DNA of 64,000 bases from positions 1,488,001 through 1,552,000 of the forward strand of contig NZ_CP061321.1 of assembly GCF_018687195.1 (NCBI RefSeq), given 5' to 3'. The notes below the pieces were generated by a model. It was not told where the DNA came from, ran no database searches, and worked only from the letters and a program-made list of their open reading frames with translations. Shown here in pieces: positions 17,752-28,454 of the stretch (positions are counted from its first letter, which is position 1; the number at the start of each line of letters is the position of its first letter). The DNA comes from Polynucleobacter sp. MWH-UH2A. GTDB lineage: Bacteria > Pseudomonadota > Gammaproteobacteria > Burkholderiales > Burkholderiaceae. Both the position numbers and the translations under genes were made by a program.

Positions 17752-18500
17752 GGAATTTGTCGCGCAAGTAAAGTGACGCCAGCAAAAATCAAAATTGATC
17801 CATAAGCTATCCGCATTCCCGCATTACTTAACTTGGTATGCACATGAGTTCCAAGCCAGATCCCAAGAAAAGTTGCCGGCATTAAGCAAATAGCTAACCC
17901 CATTACAGGCCAACTTAGAATCAGGCCTGTCACCAGCATCAAAGTTAGCCGTAGAAATGTCAGCATAAAAATGGCAAATGCCATGGTAGCCCGTAATGCC
18001 TTAGGATCGTTGATGCGCAAGCCTAGGTAGGAAACATAAATTGGGCCACCCGTTGCAAATAGCGCCGTAAATGTTCCGCCCAGAAATCCAAATGGAGCAG
18101 CCCACCACTTGCTAATGGGATCAACTATTTCTCGATTTCTTTGCCACAGTACTCGCGCTCCATTTAGTGCAGCAAAACATCCGAGAATAATCAAAAGGGG
18201 TTCGCTTGGGGCCTGAATCAATAAGACGATACCCAAAACCATACCAACTAAACTAAAAGGGAATAACCACTTTAGCTCTTTGAGATTGGCATCCTTTGAG
18301 GATTTTTTTCCAACATATAAGGAAGCACAAATATCGACAATCACCATCATTGGTACTACAGACTTCAATGGATACATCTGCACCAGTAATGGGACTGCAA
18401 CAATGGATGAGCCAAACCCTGAAATGCCAAAAATAAAGTAAGCGCCAAAAATTATTAGCGTCGCTAATACAAAGTGGACGGGATCAATTAATTCAAAAAT
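17748..18500 (-). CDS. TSUP (TauE/SafE) family anion exporter
   Basis: TSUP proteins are membrane carriers linked to export of sulfite, sulfoacetate and related anions. The frame shows GFGSSIVAVPLLV near its N-terminus and about seven to eight hydrophobic segments. From the first conventional start (GTG 18383) the protein would lack its first helix. The frame is open up to 18509 and encodes the missing part (FVLATLIIFGAYFIFGISGFG), but with no ATG, GTG or TTG; an ATT at 18498-18500, one base after the stop of the previous gene, is the best candidate start. It is the last gene of the SDH-like/fumarase operon. Confidence 0.8.
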   Translation of the reverse strand: MFELIDPVHFVLATLIIFGAYFIFGISGFGSSIVAVPLLVQMYPLKSVVPMMVIVDICASLYVGKKSSKDANLKELKWLFPFSLVGMVLGIVLLIQAPSEPLLIILGCFAALNGARVLWQRNREIVDPISKWWAAPFGFLGGTFTALFATGGPIYVSYLGLRINDPKALRATMAFAIFMLTFLRLTLMLVTGLILSWPVMGLAICLMPATFLGIWLGTHVHTKLSNAGMRIAYGSILIFAGVTLLARQIP

Positions 18501-18501
18501 A

Positions 18502-20223
18502 TTATGTCTCTACTAATATTGTTTGGCCTGGCTTAATCATCGTAAATTGAACCGGCTGATTTTGAATGCTCAATCTGTCTTGACTCAGGTTTACGGCAGT
18601 GTAATACGAATCCTCTAGCGAGCCTGGCTCGGGGAAATCATCGCGATAGTGAGCCCCACGAGAATTCTCTCTGGATAAAGCGGCTTCAGTTACGGCCTGA
18701 CTAACCAAAATCAAATTCTGCAAATTCATCCAGTCCTGCCAGGTATTACTGTACTCGCGCTGAATATTACCAACACCCATTTGTTTCAACTGAGATGCCA
18801 GCTCTTGAAGGCGCTGACGTGCGCGCAATAAGCTGTCTTTTGTTCTTGAAATACCGACCTCATCCCACATACACTCTGCTAATGCATCGCGAATCAGCTC
18901 GATATCTCCAGCCTCCTTCTTTAGGGGCTCTTCATGCAGACGAATACTAGCGGCCACTTCATCCAAATCGCATTCGCGTAATTCTTGCGAACTAACCCAC
19001 TGTGCCATTGACTCGCCAGCTATGCCTCCAAATACAGTTGAGTTTGCAACCCCATTTCCACCCAGACGATTAGCGCCATGCACTCCACCGGTATCTTCAC
19101 CAGCTGCAAACAGCCCAGGAAGATCTGTGCTGCAATCCTTTTTGAAAACTAAACCGCCCATCATGTAATGGGCTGTGGGCACCACTTCCACCAAGTTATT
19201 AGCTAGGTCGAAGCCGCTATCTGCGCATCGTTCTACCATTCCCTTAAATTGCTTACGAACATTCTCTGGGCCTAAATGACTCATTTGGATATAAACACCG
19301 CCATTCGGAGTGGCACGCCCAGCGCGAATCTCTGAATTAATCGATCTTGAAACAATATCTCTTGTGGCGCGTTCATTACGTGGATCGTAGTTACCCATGA
19401 AGCGCTCTTTATTTCCATTCAAGAGATACCCACCTGCACCACGCAAACCTTCTTCCAGCACTGTGCCTGTCATGCGAGTGCCGGGACCAGCCAATAAGCC
19501 GGTTGGATGAAACTGAACCATTTCCATATCGCGCAAAGTTAAACCTGCACGCAATGCCATCGCCAAGCCATCGCAACTCTTATCCCCAGATGGCGTGTGA
19601 TACCTGTACATCGTTGGTCCGCCACCAGTTGCCAGTAATACTGCTTTGGCACGGACTAATACAAATTGCCCAGTTTGCATATCGAGCATCAAAACGCCCG
19701 CAAGCGCTTTGCCATCTTTGCTATGTATCAACTCAATAGCACGATGCTCTTCGAGACGATGAATCCCTCTTGACCAAACCTGCTCAGCAAGGCGATTAAT
19801 AATTTCAATTCCAGTTAAATCACCTTTATGCACAGTGCGATCAAAGGTCTGCCCTGCAAATGCCTTTTGATGAACAGTACCATCAGGATTGCGGTCAAAA
19901 AAGCATCCCAATTCATTCTCTAGCTCATGAATACGTTCAACCGCCTTGCTGACCAATGTCCAGGCGAGCTCCTGATTGGACAACCACTTGCCACCTTCAA
20001 TCGTATCCATAAAATGGCGCTCAACAGAATCGCCTTCAGCAAGTGCGACGTTATATCCACCCTGAACCATGCGGGTACAACCACACTTACCCAACAATCC
20101 CTTTACCGCAATGGTGATATCTAATTGTGGGTTTGCCTGATGAGCGTGTAACGCCGCAAATAATCCTGCGCCACCCGATCCTAGAATCAAAATATCGGTA
20201 TCAATGGTTGGAATGCTGCTCAT
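18502..20223 (-). CDS. Fumarate reductase/succinate dehydrogenase-like flavoprotein subunit
   Basis: The 573-residue protein has the FAD-binding GSGGAGLFAALHA (residues 15-27), the active-site region HPTGLLAGPG...TGTVLEEGLRGAGG, NERATRDIVSRSI, and HYMMGG, as in SdhA/FrdA. At the position of the histidine that binds FAD covalently in SdhA/FrdA it has Cys49 (GCTRMVQGG), so FAD is probably non-covalent, as in L-aspartate oxidase. In E. coli FrdA that histidine is needed for succinate oxidation, so the substrate or direction may differ. It overlaps the fumarase beta gene by four bases. The SdhB- and SdhC/D-like partners are in the same operon. Confidence 0.85.
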   Translation of the reverse strand: MSSIPTIDTDILILGSGGAGLFAALHAHQANPQLDITIAVKGLLGKCGCTRMVQGGYNVALAEGDSVERHFMDTIEGGKWLSNQELAWTLVSKAVERIHELENELGCFFDRNPDGTVHQKAFAGQTFDRTVHKGDLTGIEIINRLAEQVWSRGIHRLEEHRAIELIHSKDGKALAGVLMLDMQTGQFVLVRAKAVLLATGGGPTMYRYHTPSGDKSCDGLAMALRAGLTLRDMEMVQFHPTGLLAGPGTRMTGTVLEEGLRGAGGYLLNGNKERFMGNYDPRNERATRDIVSRSINSEIRAGRATPNGGVYIQMSHLGPENVRKQFKGMVERCADSGFDLANNLVEVVPTAHYMMGGLVFKKDCSTDLPGLFAAGEDTGGVHGANRLGGNGVANSTVFGGIAGESMAQWVSSQELRECDLDEVAASIRLHEEPLKKEAGDIELIRDALAECMWDEVGISRTKDSLLRARQRLQELASQLKQMGVGNIQREYSNTWQDWMNLQNLILVSQAVTEAALSRENSRGAHYRDDFPEPGSLEDSYYTAVNLSQDRLSIQNQPVQFTMIKPGQTILVET

Positions 20224-20831
20224 GAATGAATTCCCAAGCTCTTCAGAACAGCATCCTTGTTGCGCGCTACATCCCCTTTGACTTCTTGATAAATACTGCC
20301 ACCATGACTATCCATTGCCACTAACAGCGGCCCAAAGTCTTTGATCTTGAAACGCCACAGGGACTCAGGATTGAGATCATCCATGTCCACATCCTCAATT
20401 TGCTCGATCCAGGTAGTTTCCAAAGCCGCAGTGCCGCCAATAATGGCGAGATAGACGCCGCCTAACTCTTGAAAAGCTTGAGAAGAACCCTCACGCATAC
20501 CACCCTTGCCAACAATCATGCGTACGCCATTTTGCGTCATCAGGGGTTTAGTAAAGCGTTCCATGCGATCTGATGTAGTCGTACCAATACAGATAGGTTG
20601 ATAGCCTGCAGGAAACTCTGAATTCACAGGAACCTTACGCACATTCGGTGCAGTATGAATTACGGCATGACCATTCAAATCAAAGCGGGTCTTACGACCG
20701 TGATCAAACATATGAATTTGAGTTGCATCACGAATGCCAAAGAGCGTATTTTGCAGAGTAACCGTATCGTTAATACGAAGTTTACGAATATCTTCTTCAC
20801 TCACAGGAGTTGGGAGGTTGTAATGAGCCAT
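20220..20831 (-). CDS. Class I fumarase/tartrate dehydratase, beta subunit
   Basis: The 203-residue protein is the C-terminal (beta) half of iron-sulfur class I fumarases; GTTTSDRMERF and MIVGKGGMREG are the family signatures. With the alpha subunit it hydrates fumarate or a substituted analogue (mesaconate, or tartrate in the dehydration direction). It lies 9 bases after the alpha gene and overlaps the flavoprotein gene by four bases. Sequence alone does not separate TtdB, mesaconase and fumarase. Confidence 0.87.
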   Translation of the reverse strand: MAHYNLPTPVSEEDIRKLRINDTVTLQNTLFGIRDATQIHMFDHGRKTRFDLNGHAVIHTAPNVRKVPVNSEFPAGYQPICIGTTTSDRMERFTKPLMTQNGVRMIVGKGGMREGSSQAFQELGGVYLAIIGGTAALETTWIEQIEDVDMDDLNPESLWRFKIKDFGPLLVAMDSHGGSIYQEVKGDVARNKDAVLKSLGIHS

Positions 20832-20840
20832 AGCCTCTTT

Positions 20841-21716
20841 CTAAAAACCGAAATTGACACCAGAAGGTGTAATCGTCGCACGTGCTCTACGAGCAGAATG
20901 GCATTGCATATTGACTGCCACTGGATTTAAGGTGATGTGGGTATGAGCCAACTCGACATGGACAGCAAAGGCAGTACCATCGCCGCCCAATCCCTGAGGA
21001 CCAATCCCTAATTTATTTACAGCGGCACTTAACTCTCTCTCAAGCTTGGCACCTTCCTCGTCAGAACATGTACTACCCAAAGCACGAGTCGCAGCACGCT
21101 TTGCCATTGCGACACATTGATCAGATGTTCCACCAATACCAACTCCCACGATGGTTGGTGGGCAAGTCTTACCGCCAGCAGATACAACACTTTCAATAAC
21201 AAATGCCTTGACCCCACTAATACCATCAGCAGGAATTGCCATTTTTAAAAAGGAATTGTTCTCTGAGCCACTTCCTTTTGGCACCATCTCAATTTCTACC
21301 GATTCCACATCATCACAAAAATCAATATGAATTGCAGGCATATCAATACCGCATGAGGTGTGATTATTTTTACGTGTAATAGGATGAACTACGGAAGATC
21401 TCAATGGGTACTCTTTAGTAGCACGCTCACAACCCTTACGAATAGCCGCTTTTAAAGCCATTCCATCAAATTGAACATTGCTACCAATTTTTACGTTATA
21501 GATCGGCAGGCCAGTATCTTGGCAGAGAAGATTATCTTCACGCTCTGCAACTGAGATATTCGTAATCATGGTTTTCAAAACAACCTGCGCTCGCTTATCC
21601 GTTTCAGACTTGTCGAGCTGATCAATGCCGGCTTTGATGTCATCAGGAAGTATTTTTAAGGCTCGAATGTAAAGCTCTTTACAAGCCTCTTCAACCAAAT
21701 TCATTTGTAACTGCAT
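20841..21716 (-). CDS. Class I fumarase/tartrate dehydratase, alpha subunit
   Basis: The 291-residue alpha subunit carries the 4Fe-4S cluster of class I hydro-lyases; cluster cysteines are visible in LLCQDTGLPI, in NHTSCGIDMP and in KTCPPTIVGVGIGG. It is encoded 10 bases after the SDH-like membrane subunits. The gene pair inside an SDH-like operon suggests that the alkene made by the flavoprotein complex is passed straight to a hydratase. Fumarase, mesaconase and tartrate dehydratase all remain possible. Confidence 0.87.
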   Translation of the reverse strand: MQLQMNLVEEACKELYIRALKILPDDIKAGIDQLDKSETDKRAQVVLKTMITNISVAEREDNLLCQDTGLPIYNVKIGSNVQFDGMALKAAIRKGCERATKEYPLRSSVVHPITRKNNHTSCGIDMPAIHIDFCDDVESVEIEMVPKGSGSENNSFLKMAIPADGISGVKAFVIESVVSAGGKTCPPTIVGVGIGGTSDQCVAMAKRAATRALGSTCSDEEGAKLERELSAAVNKLGIGPQGLGGDGTAFAVHVELAHTHITLNPVAVNMQCHSARRARATITPSGVNFGF

Positions 21717-21726
21717 ATCAACCTAA

Positions 21727-22089
21727 TTAGTTAGCTAAAGATAAAAATAGAAGTCCGCATGCGATAGCAAACAAGATAGAAACCTGAATCCACCCTTTAC
21801 GCAAACCATGCCATGGTCCAAATTCAATCATGAGCAGACGAACACCGCCAGCCAAATGAATCGCAAGCAGAATGACAAGCGTCCACTCCCCAAACTTAAA
21901 CACCCAAAAATCAGTCAAACCAAGAGATTTCTGAAATCCCTCCGCACCCCTCAATGATTGTGACAACATCAAAAAATGCAAGGGAATAAAGCAGGCTAAA
22001 ACTAAGCCTGAGAATCGGTGACAAGCATAGGCAAAATAAGACAAGTGGCGCTTTGCCCGAATATCCAGCTTTGGTCTAGATCTCATCAA
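21727..22089 (-). CDS. SDH/FRD-like cytochrome b membrane subunit (second)
   Basis: A 120-residue protein with three membrane segments and candidate haem ligands in YACHRFSGLVLACFIPLHFL and IHLAGGVRLL, as in SdhC-type subunits. The N-terminus is positively charged (MRSRPKLDIRAKRH) as expected for the cytoplasmic side. It overlaps the preceding membrane-subunit gene by four bases. It would anchor the flavoprotein/iron-sulfur pair and exchange electrons with quinone. Confidence 0.82.
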   Translation of the reverse strand: MMRSRPKLDIRAKRHLSYFAYACHRFSGLVLACFIPLHFLMLSQSLRGAEGFQKSLGLTDFWVFKFGEWTLVILLAIHLAGGVRLLMIEFGPWHGLRKGWIQVSILFAIACGLLFLSLAN

Positions 22090-22430
22090 ACGCCCCCTGT
22101 GAATACACCACAGACCGCTACTGTGCCCAAGACCAATATTAAGATCGCCAACAAAGTTGAGATCGGCTTTGCCAATCCGCTATTGGGAAAGGTTTCCTGA
22201 AGAATATTTGCAACACCTATAGGCGCATGCACAAAACAGGCGAGCACAAAAGTCTCATAAAAAATTGCAAGCCCGATGTTTCCCTGGGTGCGCCCCAAAA
22301 TCTCTTGTGCGCTCAACCCGCCTCGTATCGCATAAAAAATGATTAGCAAATGAATAGCGACGCAGATACCAAGAACCATAGCGCTAATTCGTTGCGCATA
22401 CCAAAGCTTTGCCTGCAGTACGCCACTCAT
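22086..22430 (-). CDS. SDH/FRD-like membrane subunit (first)
   Basis: This 114-residue protein has three hydrophobic segments; the first contains RISAMVLGICVAIHLL with a histidine placed like a haem ligand of succinate:quinone oxidoreductases. It overlaps both neighbours by four bases, so the iron-sulfur subunit and both anchors are translationally coupled. Two separate anchor genes indicate a C/D-type complex. Confidence 0.82.
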   Translation of the reverse strand: MSGVLQAKLWYAQRISAMVLGICVAIHLLIIFYAIRGGLSAQEILGRTQGNIGLAIFYETFVLACFVHAPIGVANILQETFPNSGLAKPISTLLAILILVLGTVAVCGVFTGGV

Positions 22431-23158
22431 AACTTACCCCACTTACTACCACGTACAGCCGATTTTGCAATTAATTTTTTCAACCCAGCAATGCTTGCTG
22501 TTGGCTCAATCGCCTTAGGACAACGGTCAGTACAGGATCCTTGGGTATGGCATGCGTGACAACCTGCATCACCCGCAACAGCACGCATCCGCTCAATCTG
22601 CTGCGTATCCCGAATATCATTCGCCAGAGTCCATGCGCGGTTAAGGGCAGCGGGACCAAGATAGTTTGGTCTAGCTTCAACTACTTCACAGGAAGCATAA
22701 CAAACACCGCAACCAATGCACTCTATTCCAGCATTTGCCAATTGACGCTCTTTAGAATCTGGCTCAACTTTTGCAAAATCATCATGCCGTGTTTGATTGC
22801 CCTTAAAAAACCCAACTGCGCCCTTCCATTTATTGAAGAACTCACGCATATCCGTTGCAAGGTCTTTAATAACTGGCAGGTTATTCAACGGCGCTATTTC
22901 TAGAGCGTCTCCTTCCACAATTTGAGATACGTGGGTTCTGCAAGTCCATCGCGCAACACCATTAACCGTCATTGCGCATGAACCACACATGCCGACGCGA
23001 CAGGCAAAGCGATAGCTCAGCGTTGAATCTAGTTTGCGCTGGATATAGGTGACCACATCCAAAACCGTTTGATTTGGGTTACGCGGCACCAAATACTCGA
23101 CGAATTCGCCCTCTTGCCCGCCGCGCCAGACTTTTACTTTGAGATCTGCATTTGACAT
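22427..23158 (-). CDS. SDH/FRD-like iron-sulfur subunit
   Basis: The 243-residue protein carries the three-cluster layout of SdhB/FrdB: an N-terminal 2Fe-2S ferredoxin domain (CRVGMCGSCAMTVNG), and C-terminal 4Fe-4S and 3Fe-4S motifs (CIGCGVCYASCE and CHACHTQGSCTDRCPKAIEP). It passes electrons between flavin and quinone. It is the first gene of the seven-gene operon and is divergent from the LysR gene. The order B-C-D-fumarase-A is unlike the housekeeping sdhCDAB operon, so this is a specialised second complex (inference). Confidence 0.88.
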   Translation of the reverse strand: MSNADLKVKVWRGGQEGEFVEYLVPRNPNQTVLDVVTYIQRKLDSTLSYRFACRVGMCGSCAMTVNGVARWTCRTHVSQIVEGDALEIAPLNNLPVIKDLATDMREFFNKWKGAVGFFKGNQTRHDDFAKVEPDSKERQLANAGIECIGCGVCYASCEVVEARPNYLGPAALNRAWTLANDIRDTQQIERMRAVAGDAGCHACHTQGSCTDRCPKAIEPTASIAGLKKLIAKSAVRGSKWGKL

Positions 23159-23213
23159 AGCCCCATTATATTGGTGGAATGTAAAAAATAAATCGAATAT
23201 ATTTTTCTTTGAG

Positions 23214-23226
23214 ATAAATTATTTAT
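23214..23226. promoter_or_regulatory. AT-rich palindrome between the lysR and SDH-like operons
   Basis: ATAAAT-T-ATTTAT is a perfect 13-base palindrome lying 14 bases upstream of the LysR start codon, in the 81-base divergent control region. LysR regulators commonly bind T-N11-A palindromes there. The base composition is very AT-rich, so chance symmetry is possible. Confidence 0.35.
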
Positions 23227-23239
23227 TTATAATCGCTAT

Positions 23240-24121
23240 ATGTCTAGCATCCGAATCCTCAAAAACTTCCTAGTGATTGCACGCCACAAGAGCGTTGCCG
23301 CAGCCTCACGTGAAATTGGGCTCACGCCGGCAGCTGCTGGCCAACAAATTCAGCAGCTTGAGGAAGAAATCGGACTGGAGCTTTTTGATCGCACTAAACG
23401 CTCACTTAACTTAAATACGAGTGGTAGGTCCCTGATTGAACCTATCCAAGAAATCATTGCACGATATGAAGCACTTGGCTCAAACTTAAAATCCGACTTA
23501 AGCGGCACCATTGTGATTGGAGCGCTTGTCTCATCACTTATGGGTGCGTTCGGCAAAACATTGAATGAGCTAAAGCTACGCTACCCTGATCTAGAGATCA
23601 AATTATTAGCAGGTCTTTCAAGTAACTTTTTAGACCAAGTCTTAGAAGGCAGCATAGATGGAGCGATTGTTACGGAATCACCATTCACCCTACCCCAAAA
23701 TATCCAGTGGACAGAGCTCTATAGGGAACCGATGATATTGATTACCCCTGCTCTAGAAACAAAGAAAGCTACAAAACCTTCCCCCTCAAAGCTCAAGCTA
23801 CCATTCATTCGATTCGAACGAAACACCTGGACTGGTCATTTGGTCGATCAAACTATTAAAGCAAACAAATTACCCATAGAAGAAAGTATGGAGCTCAATT
23901 CAGTTGAGGCAATTATTGAACTAGTTAGACAGGGGATTGGCTATTCAATCGTTCCTAAGCTAGCCAACATCTCATGGGAAACTGACCGGCAACTTGCCAT
24001 TCAGAAACTACCTGGCAAAACAATTTATAGAAAAGTTGGTTTGTTGGAGCGCAAAAAACATGGTCGACAAAAAATTACCGACGCAATAAAACAGCACTTT
24101 CTATCCCAAATACCCAAATAA
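23240..24121 (+). CDS. LysR-family transcriptional regulator
   Basis: The 293-residue protein has an N-terminal winged helix-turn-helix (AAASREIGLTPAAAGQQIQQLEEEIG, about 18-43, shown here in outline) and a C-terminal periplasmic-binding-like effector domain (NSVEAIIELVRQGIGYSIVP). It is divergent from the SDH-like/fumarase/TSUP operon, the usual position for its activator. The effector is unknown. It ends two bases from the convergent iron-type alcohol dehydrogenase gene. Confidence 0.88.
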   Translation: MSSIRILKNFLVIARHKSVAAASREIGLTPAAAGQQIQQLEEEIGLELFDRTKRSLNLNTSGRSLIEPIQEIIARYEALGSNLKSDLSGTIVIGALVSSLMGAFGKTLNELKLRYPDLEIKLLAGLSSNFLDQVLEGSIDGAIVTESPFTLPQNIQWTELYREPMILITPALETKKATKPSPSKLKLPFIRFERNTWTGHLVDQTIKANKLPIEESMELNSVEAIIELVRQGIGYSIVPKLANISWETDRQLAIQKLPGKTIYRKVGLLERKKHGRQKITDAIKQHFLSQIPK

Positions 24122-24123
24122 AC

Positions 24124-25275
24124 TCACAACACCTCAGAGTAGATTTCGAATGCATTCTGACGAGTGATCTCTCTTGGACTATTCATTAATAAACGGGTTT
24201 GCAACATTGCGTCATCAGCCAATTGATTTAGATTGGATTCCGCAATACCAACCTCACTTAAACGCTGAGGCAAACCCAATACTCCAGGCAAATCAGCCAA
24301 ATAATCTACCAATTGAGATGCTCGCTCAATAGCACTTCCAGAGGCATTGGGGACTACTATCTCTCCAAGCTCTGAATACATCGAGTGCGCAATCTCCAGA
24401 TTGAATCGCATTACAGGGGCTAGCACCAAGGAGTTTGACAAACCATGTGGTACATGAAATCTTGCGCCAATCGGATAGGCTAAAGCATGAACTCCAGCAA
24501 CTGGAGCGTTTGTAAACGCCATACCCGCAAGGCAAGCTCCGAGCAACATATTTTCTCTAGCAACGATATTGTCACCAGAAAAAACTGCCTCATGAAGGTT
24601 GCTCGATAGCAAACGAAGCGCCTCTTTTGCAAGACAATCAGAGACTGGATTTTTTAAGTGCTTTGTTGTGAACGCTTCAATAGCATGCACCATGGCATCA
24701 ACACCAGTTGCCGCCGTAACATGAGGAGGAAGTCCAAGAGTTAACTCGGCGTCTAGCAGCGCAATATCAGGTAGCAAAACAGGCGAAAGAACACCTTTTT
24801 TCTCACTTTCGCTCACTGTCACAACCGAGCTTTTCGTCACTTCTGACCCAGTGCCAGCGGTAGTTGGAACCAAGATTAAAGGTAATCGAGGACCAGAAAC
24901 TTGATCAATTCCATAAATATCCTCAAGCTTCTCTTTGCCCAAAGCAAGTAATGCAACCAGCTTTGCAACATCCATAGAGCTTCCGCCACCAAAGCCAACA
25001 ATATAGTCAGACTTATATTTCTGCGCCGTCTCGATAGCTTTTTCAATCACAGGAACTGGTGGATCCGCTTGCACATCAGAAAATATTTCTAGCCTGATAT
25101 TTAGCGATTTAAATTGAGGCGTAACGGCGTCCAATAAACCCGCCGCTATAACCCCAGGATCTGTAACGATGAGTACTGAACTACCTCCTCTTTCGCCAAT
25201 TATTTTCGCAAGCTGCGATGAACCGCCGCGTTCAACCAAAATTGAGTTTGTTGAATAAAAATTAAATTTCATCAT
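24124..25275 (-). CDS. Iron-containing alcohol dehydrogenase
   Basis: The 383-residue protein belongs to the group III metal-dependent alcohol dehydrogenases: NAD-binding GGGSSMDVAK, PTTAGTGSEVTKSS and metal ligands in VDAMVHAIEAF and VHALAYPIGARFHVPHG. It is the last gene of the hpsN operon and overlaps the Zn-dehydrogenase gene by four bases. Family members act on primary alcohols, glycerol-like diols and maleylacetate. In this operon a role in DHPS, sulfolactaldehyde or hydroxyacetone-sulfonate interconversion is plausible but unproven. It is not part of the classical hpsNOP set as I know it. Confidence 0.85.
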   Translation of the reverse strand: MMKFNFYSTNSILVERGGSSQLAKIIGERGGSSVLIVTDPGVIAAGLLDAVTPQFKSLNIRLEIFSDVQADPPVPVIEKAIETAQKYKSDYIVGFGGGSSMDVAKLVALLALGKEKLEDIYGIDQVSGPRLPLILVPTTAGTGSEVTKSSVVTVSESEKKGVLSPVLLPDIALLDAELTLGLPPHVTAATGVDAMVHAIEAFTTKHLKNPVSDCLAKEALRLLSSNLHEAVFSGDNIVARENMLLGACLAGMAFTNAPVAGVHALAYPIGARFHVPHGLSNSLVLAPVMRFNLEIAHSMYSELGEIVVPNASGSAIERASQLVDYLADLPGVLGLPQRLSEVGIAESNLNQLADDAMLQTRLLMNSPREITRQNAFEIYSEVL

Positions 25276-26279
25276 TCAAATGGTTTAAGTAAAACTTTGG
25301 CAGAAGCTGTTTTTCCAGCATGTAGATCACTAAACGCCTTTGGGCCTTCATCAAGCGAGCGCTTTTCAACCCATGATAAATCTCCAAACGCCTTGCGACC
25401 CAATAGATTTACCGTAGCTTGCAGGTCAACTGTTGAATACGTGTAAGTACCCAACAAGGTAATTTCTGCGAGCGTTAACTTTCTCATATCAATTTCACTA
25501 GCCCAATCTTGCAACCCCACGTGCATAATCACACCACCAGGCTTAATAGAGGCCAAGGCCGCATTACGAGTTGGAACTGCGCCCACGCAATCCATTACGA
25601 AATCATAGGCATTTTCATCGGATTTCTCCTCTAATGGATTGAAGGTCTTGCAGCCAACATGTCGCTCAATTGCTGACCTTCTCAAAGCATTTACTTCAGC
25701 CAAATGAATGTCATCGACTCCATAATGCTTCAGCAATAATGCAGCCAACATTCCAATTGCACCCCCACCGAGTATGAGTACTCGACACTCTTGAATTGGT
25801 CGCTGTAATGCCCGCATAGATAAATTAATTGCGTGTACTGCAGTTGCAGCAGGCTCTGTTATCGCCGCATCATCAAGACTTAAAGTGTCTGGGATGGGTA
25901 TTAAAGAATTAGCAGGAATACTCATGTACTCTGCAAATGCGCCTGGTCGCGTCATGCCAACCATAGTACGATTCGCGCACAAATTATTTCTGCCTTGCAA
26001 ACAGTATTCACAGTGACCACACGTAATAAGGGGATTACCCGTTACTCTTTGCCCTTTGTGAAATAAAGGCGAATTTACATCAGCTACAGTCCCAGAGAAT
26101 TCATGCCCCAATACCAATCCAGGCTTTCTTCTGGGGTCGTGTCCATGATATGCATGCATATCACTCCCACAAATACCAACAGATTCAATTTTCAAGATCA
26201 CTTCACCTTGCTCCAAAGATGGATAAGGTCTATCTTGGATTTGCATCTCATTTGGCCGTGTATAAATCAACGCTTTCAT
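25272..26279 (-). CDS. Zinc-type alcohol dehydrogenase, candidate DHPS dehydrogenase (HpsP/HpsO role)
   Basis: This 335-residue medium-chain dehydrogenase has the catalytic zinc site (GICGSDMHAYHGHD, LGHEFSGTV), the structural zinc cysteines (CGHCEYCLQGRNNLC) and a Rossmann motif (LILGGGAIGMLAA). It resembles sorbitol/threonine dehydrogenases. In Cupriavidus pinatubonensis, dehydrogenases HpsO and HpsP racemise dihydroxypropanesulfonate through the 2-keto form; a Zn-type enzyme beside hpsN and an SDR fits that pair. Which of the two names applies I cannot decide from sequence. Confidence 0.82.
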   Translation of the reverse strand: MKALIYTRPNEMQIQDRPYPSLEQGEVILKIESVGICGSDMHAYHGHDPRRKPGLVLGHEFSGTVADVNSPLFHKGQRVTGNPLITCGHCEYCLQGRNNLCANRTMVGMTRPGAFAEYMSIPANSLIPIPDTLSLDDAAITEPAATAVHAINLSMRALQRPIQECRVLILGGGAIGMLAALLLKHYGVDDIHLAEVNALRRSAIERHVGCKTFNPLEEKSDENAYDFVMDCVGAVPTRNAALASIKPGGVIMHVGLQDWASEIDMRKLTLAEITLLGTYTYSTVDLQATVNLLGRKAFGDLSWVEKRSLDEGPKAFSDLHAGKTASAKVLLKPFE

Positions 26280-26287
26280 AAAATTCC

Positions 26288-28401
<2,114 letters not shown>

Positions 28402-28410
28402 TTACTTCTA

Positions 28411-28436
28411 AAAAAGTGGGGTATCCCCACCTTTTT
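28411..28436. terminator. Bidirectional terminator between the ABC-transporter and hpsN genes
   Basis: GTGGGG (28416-28421) pairs with CCCCAC (28425-28430) around a three-base loop, flanked by five As on one side and five Ts on the other. It lies downstream of the binding-protein gene and would end the ABC operon, leaving the hpsN operon to its own operator-controlled promoter. Confidence 0.8.
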
Positions 28437-28454
28437 AGACTTTCGCAGTTAAAT

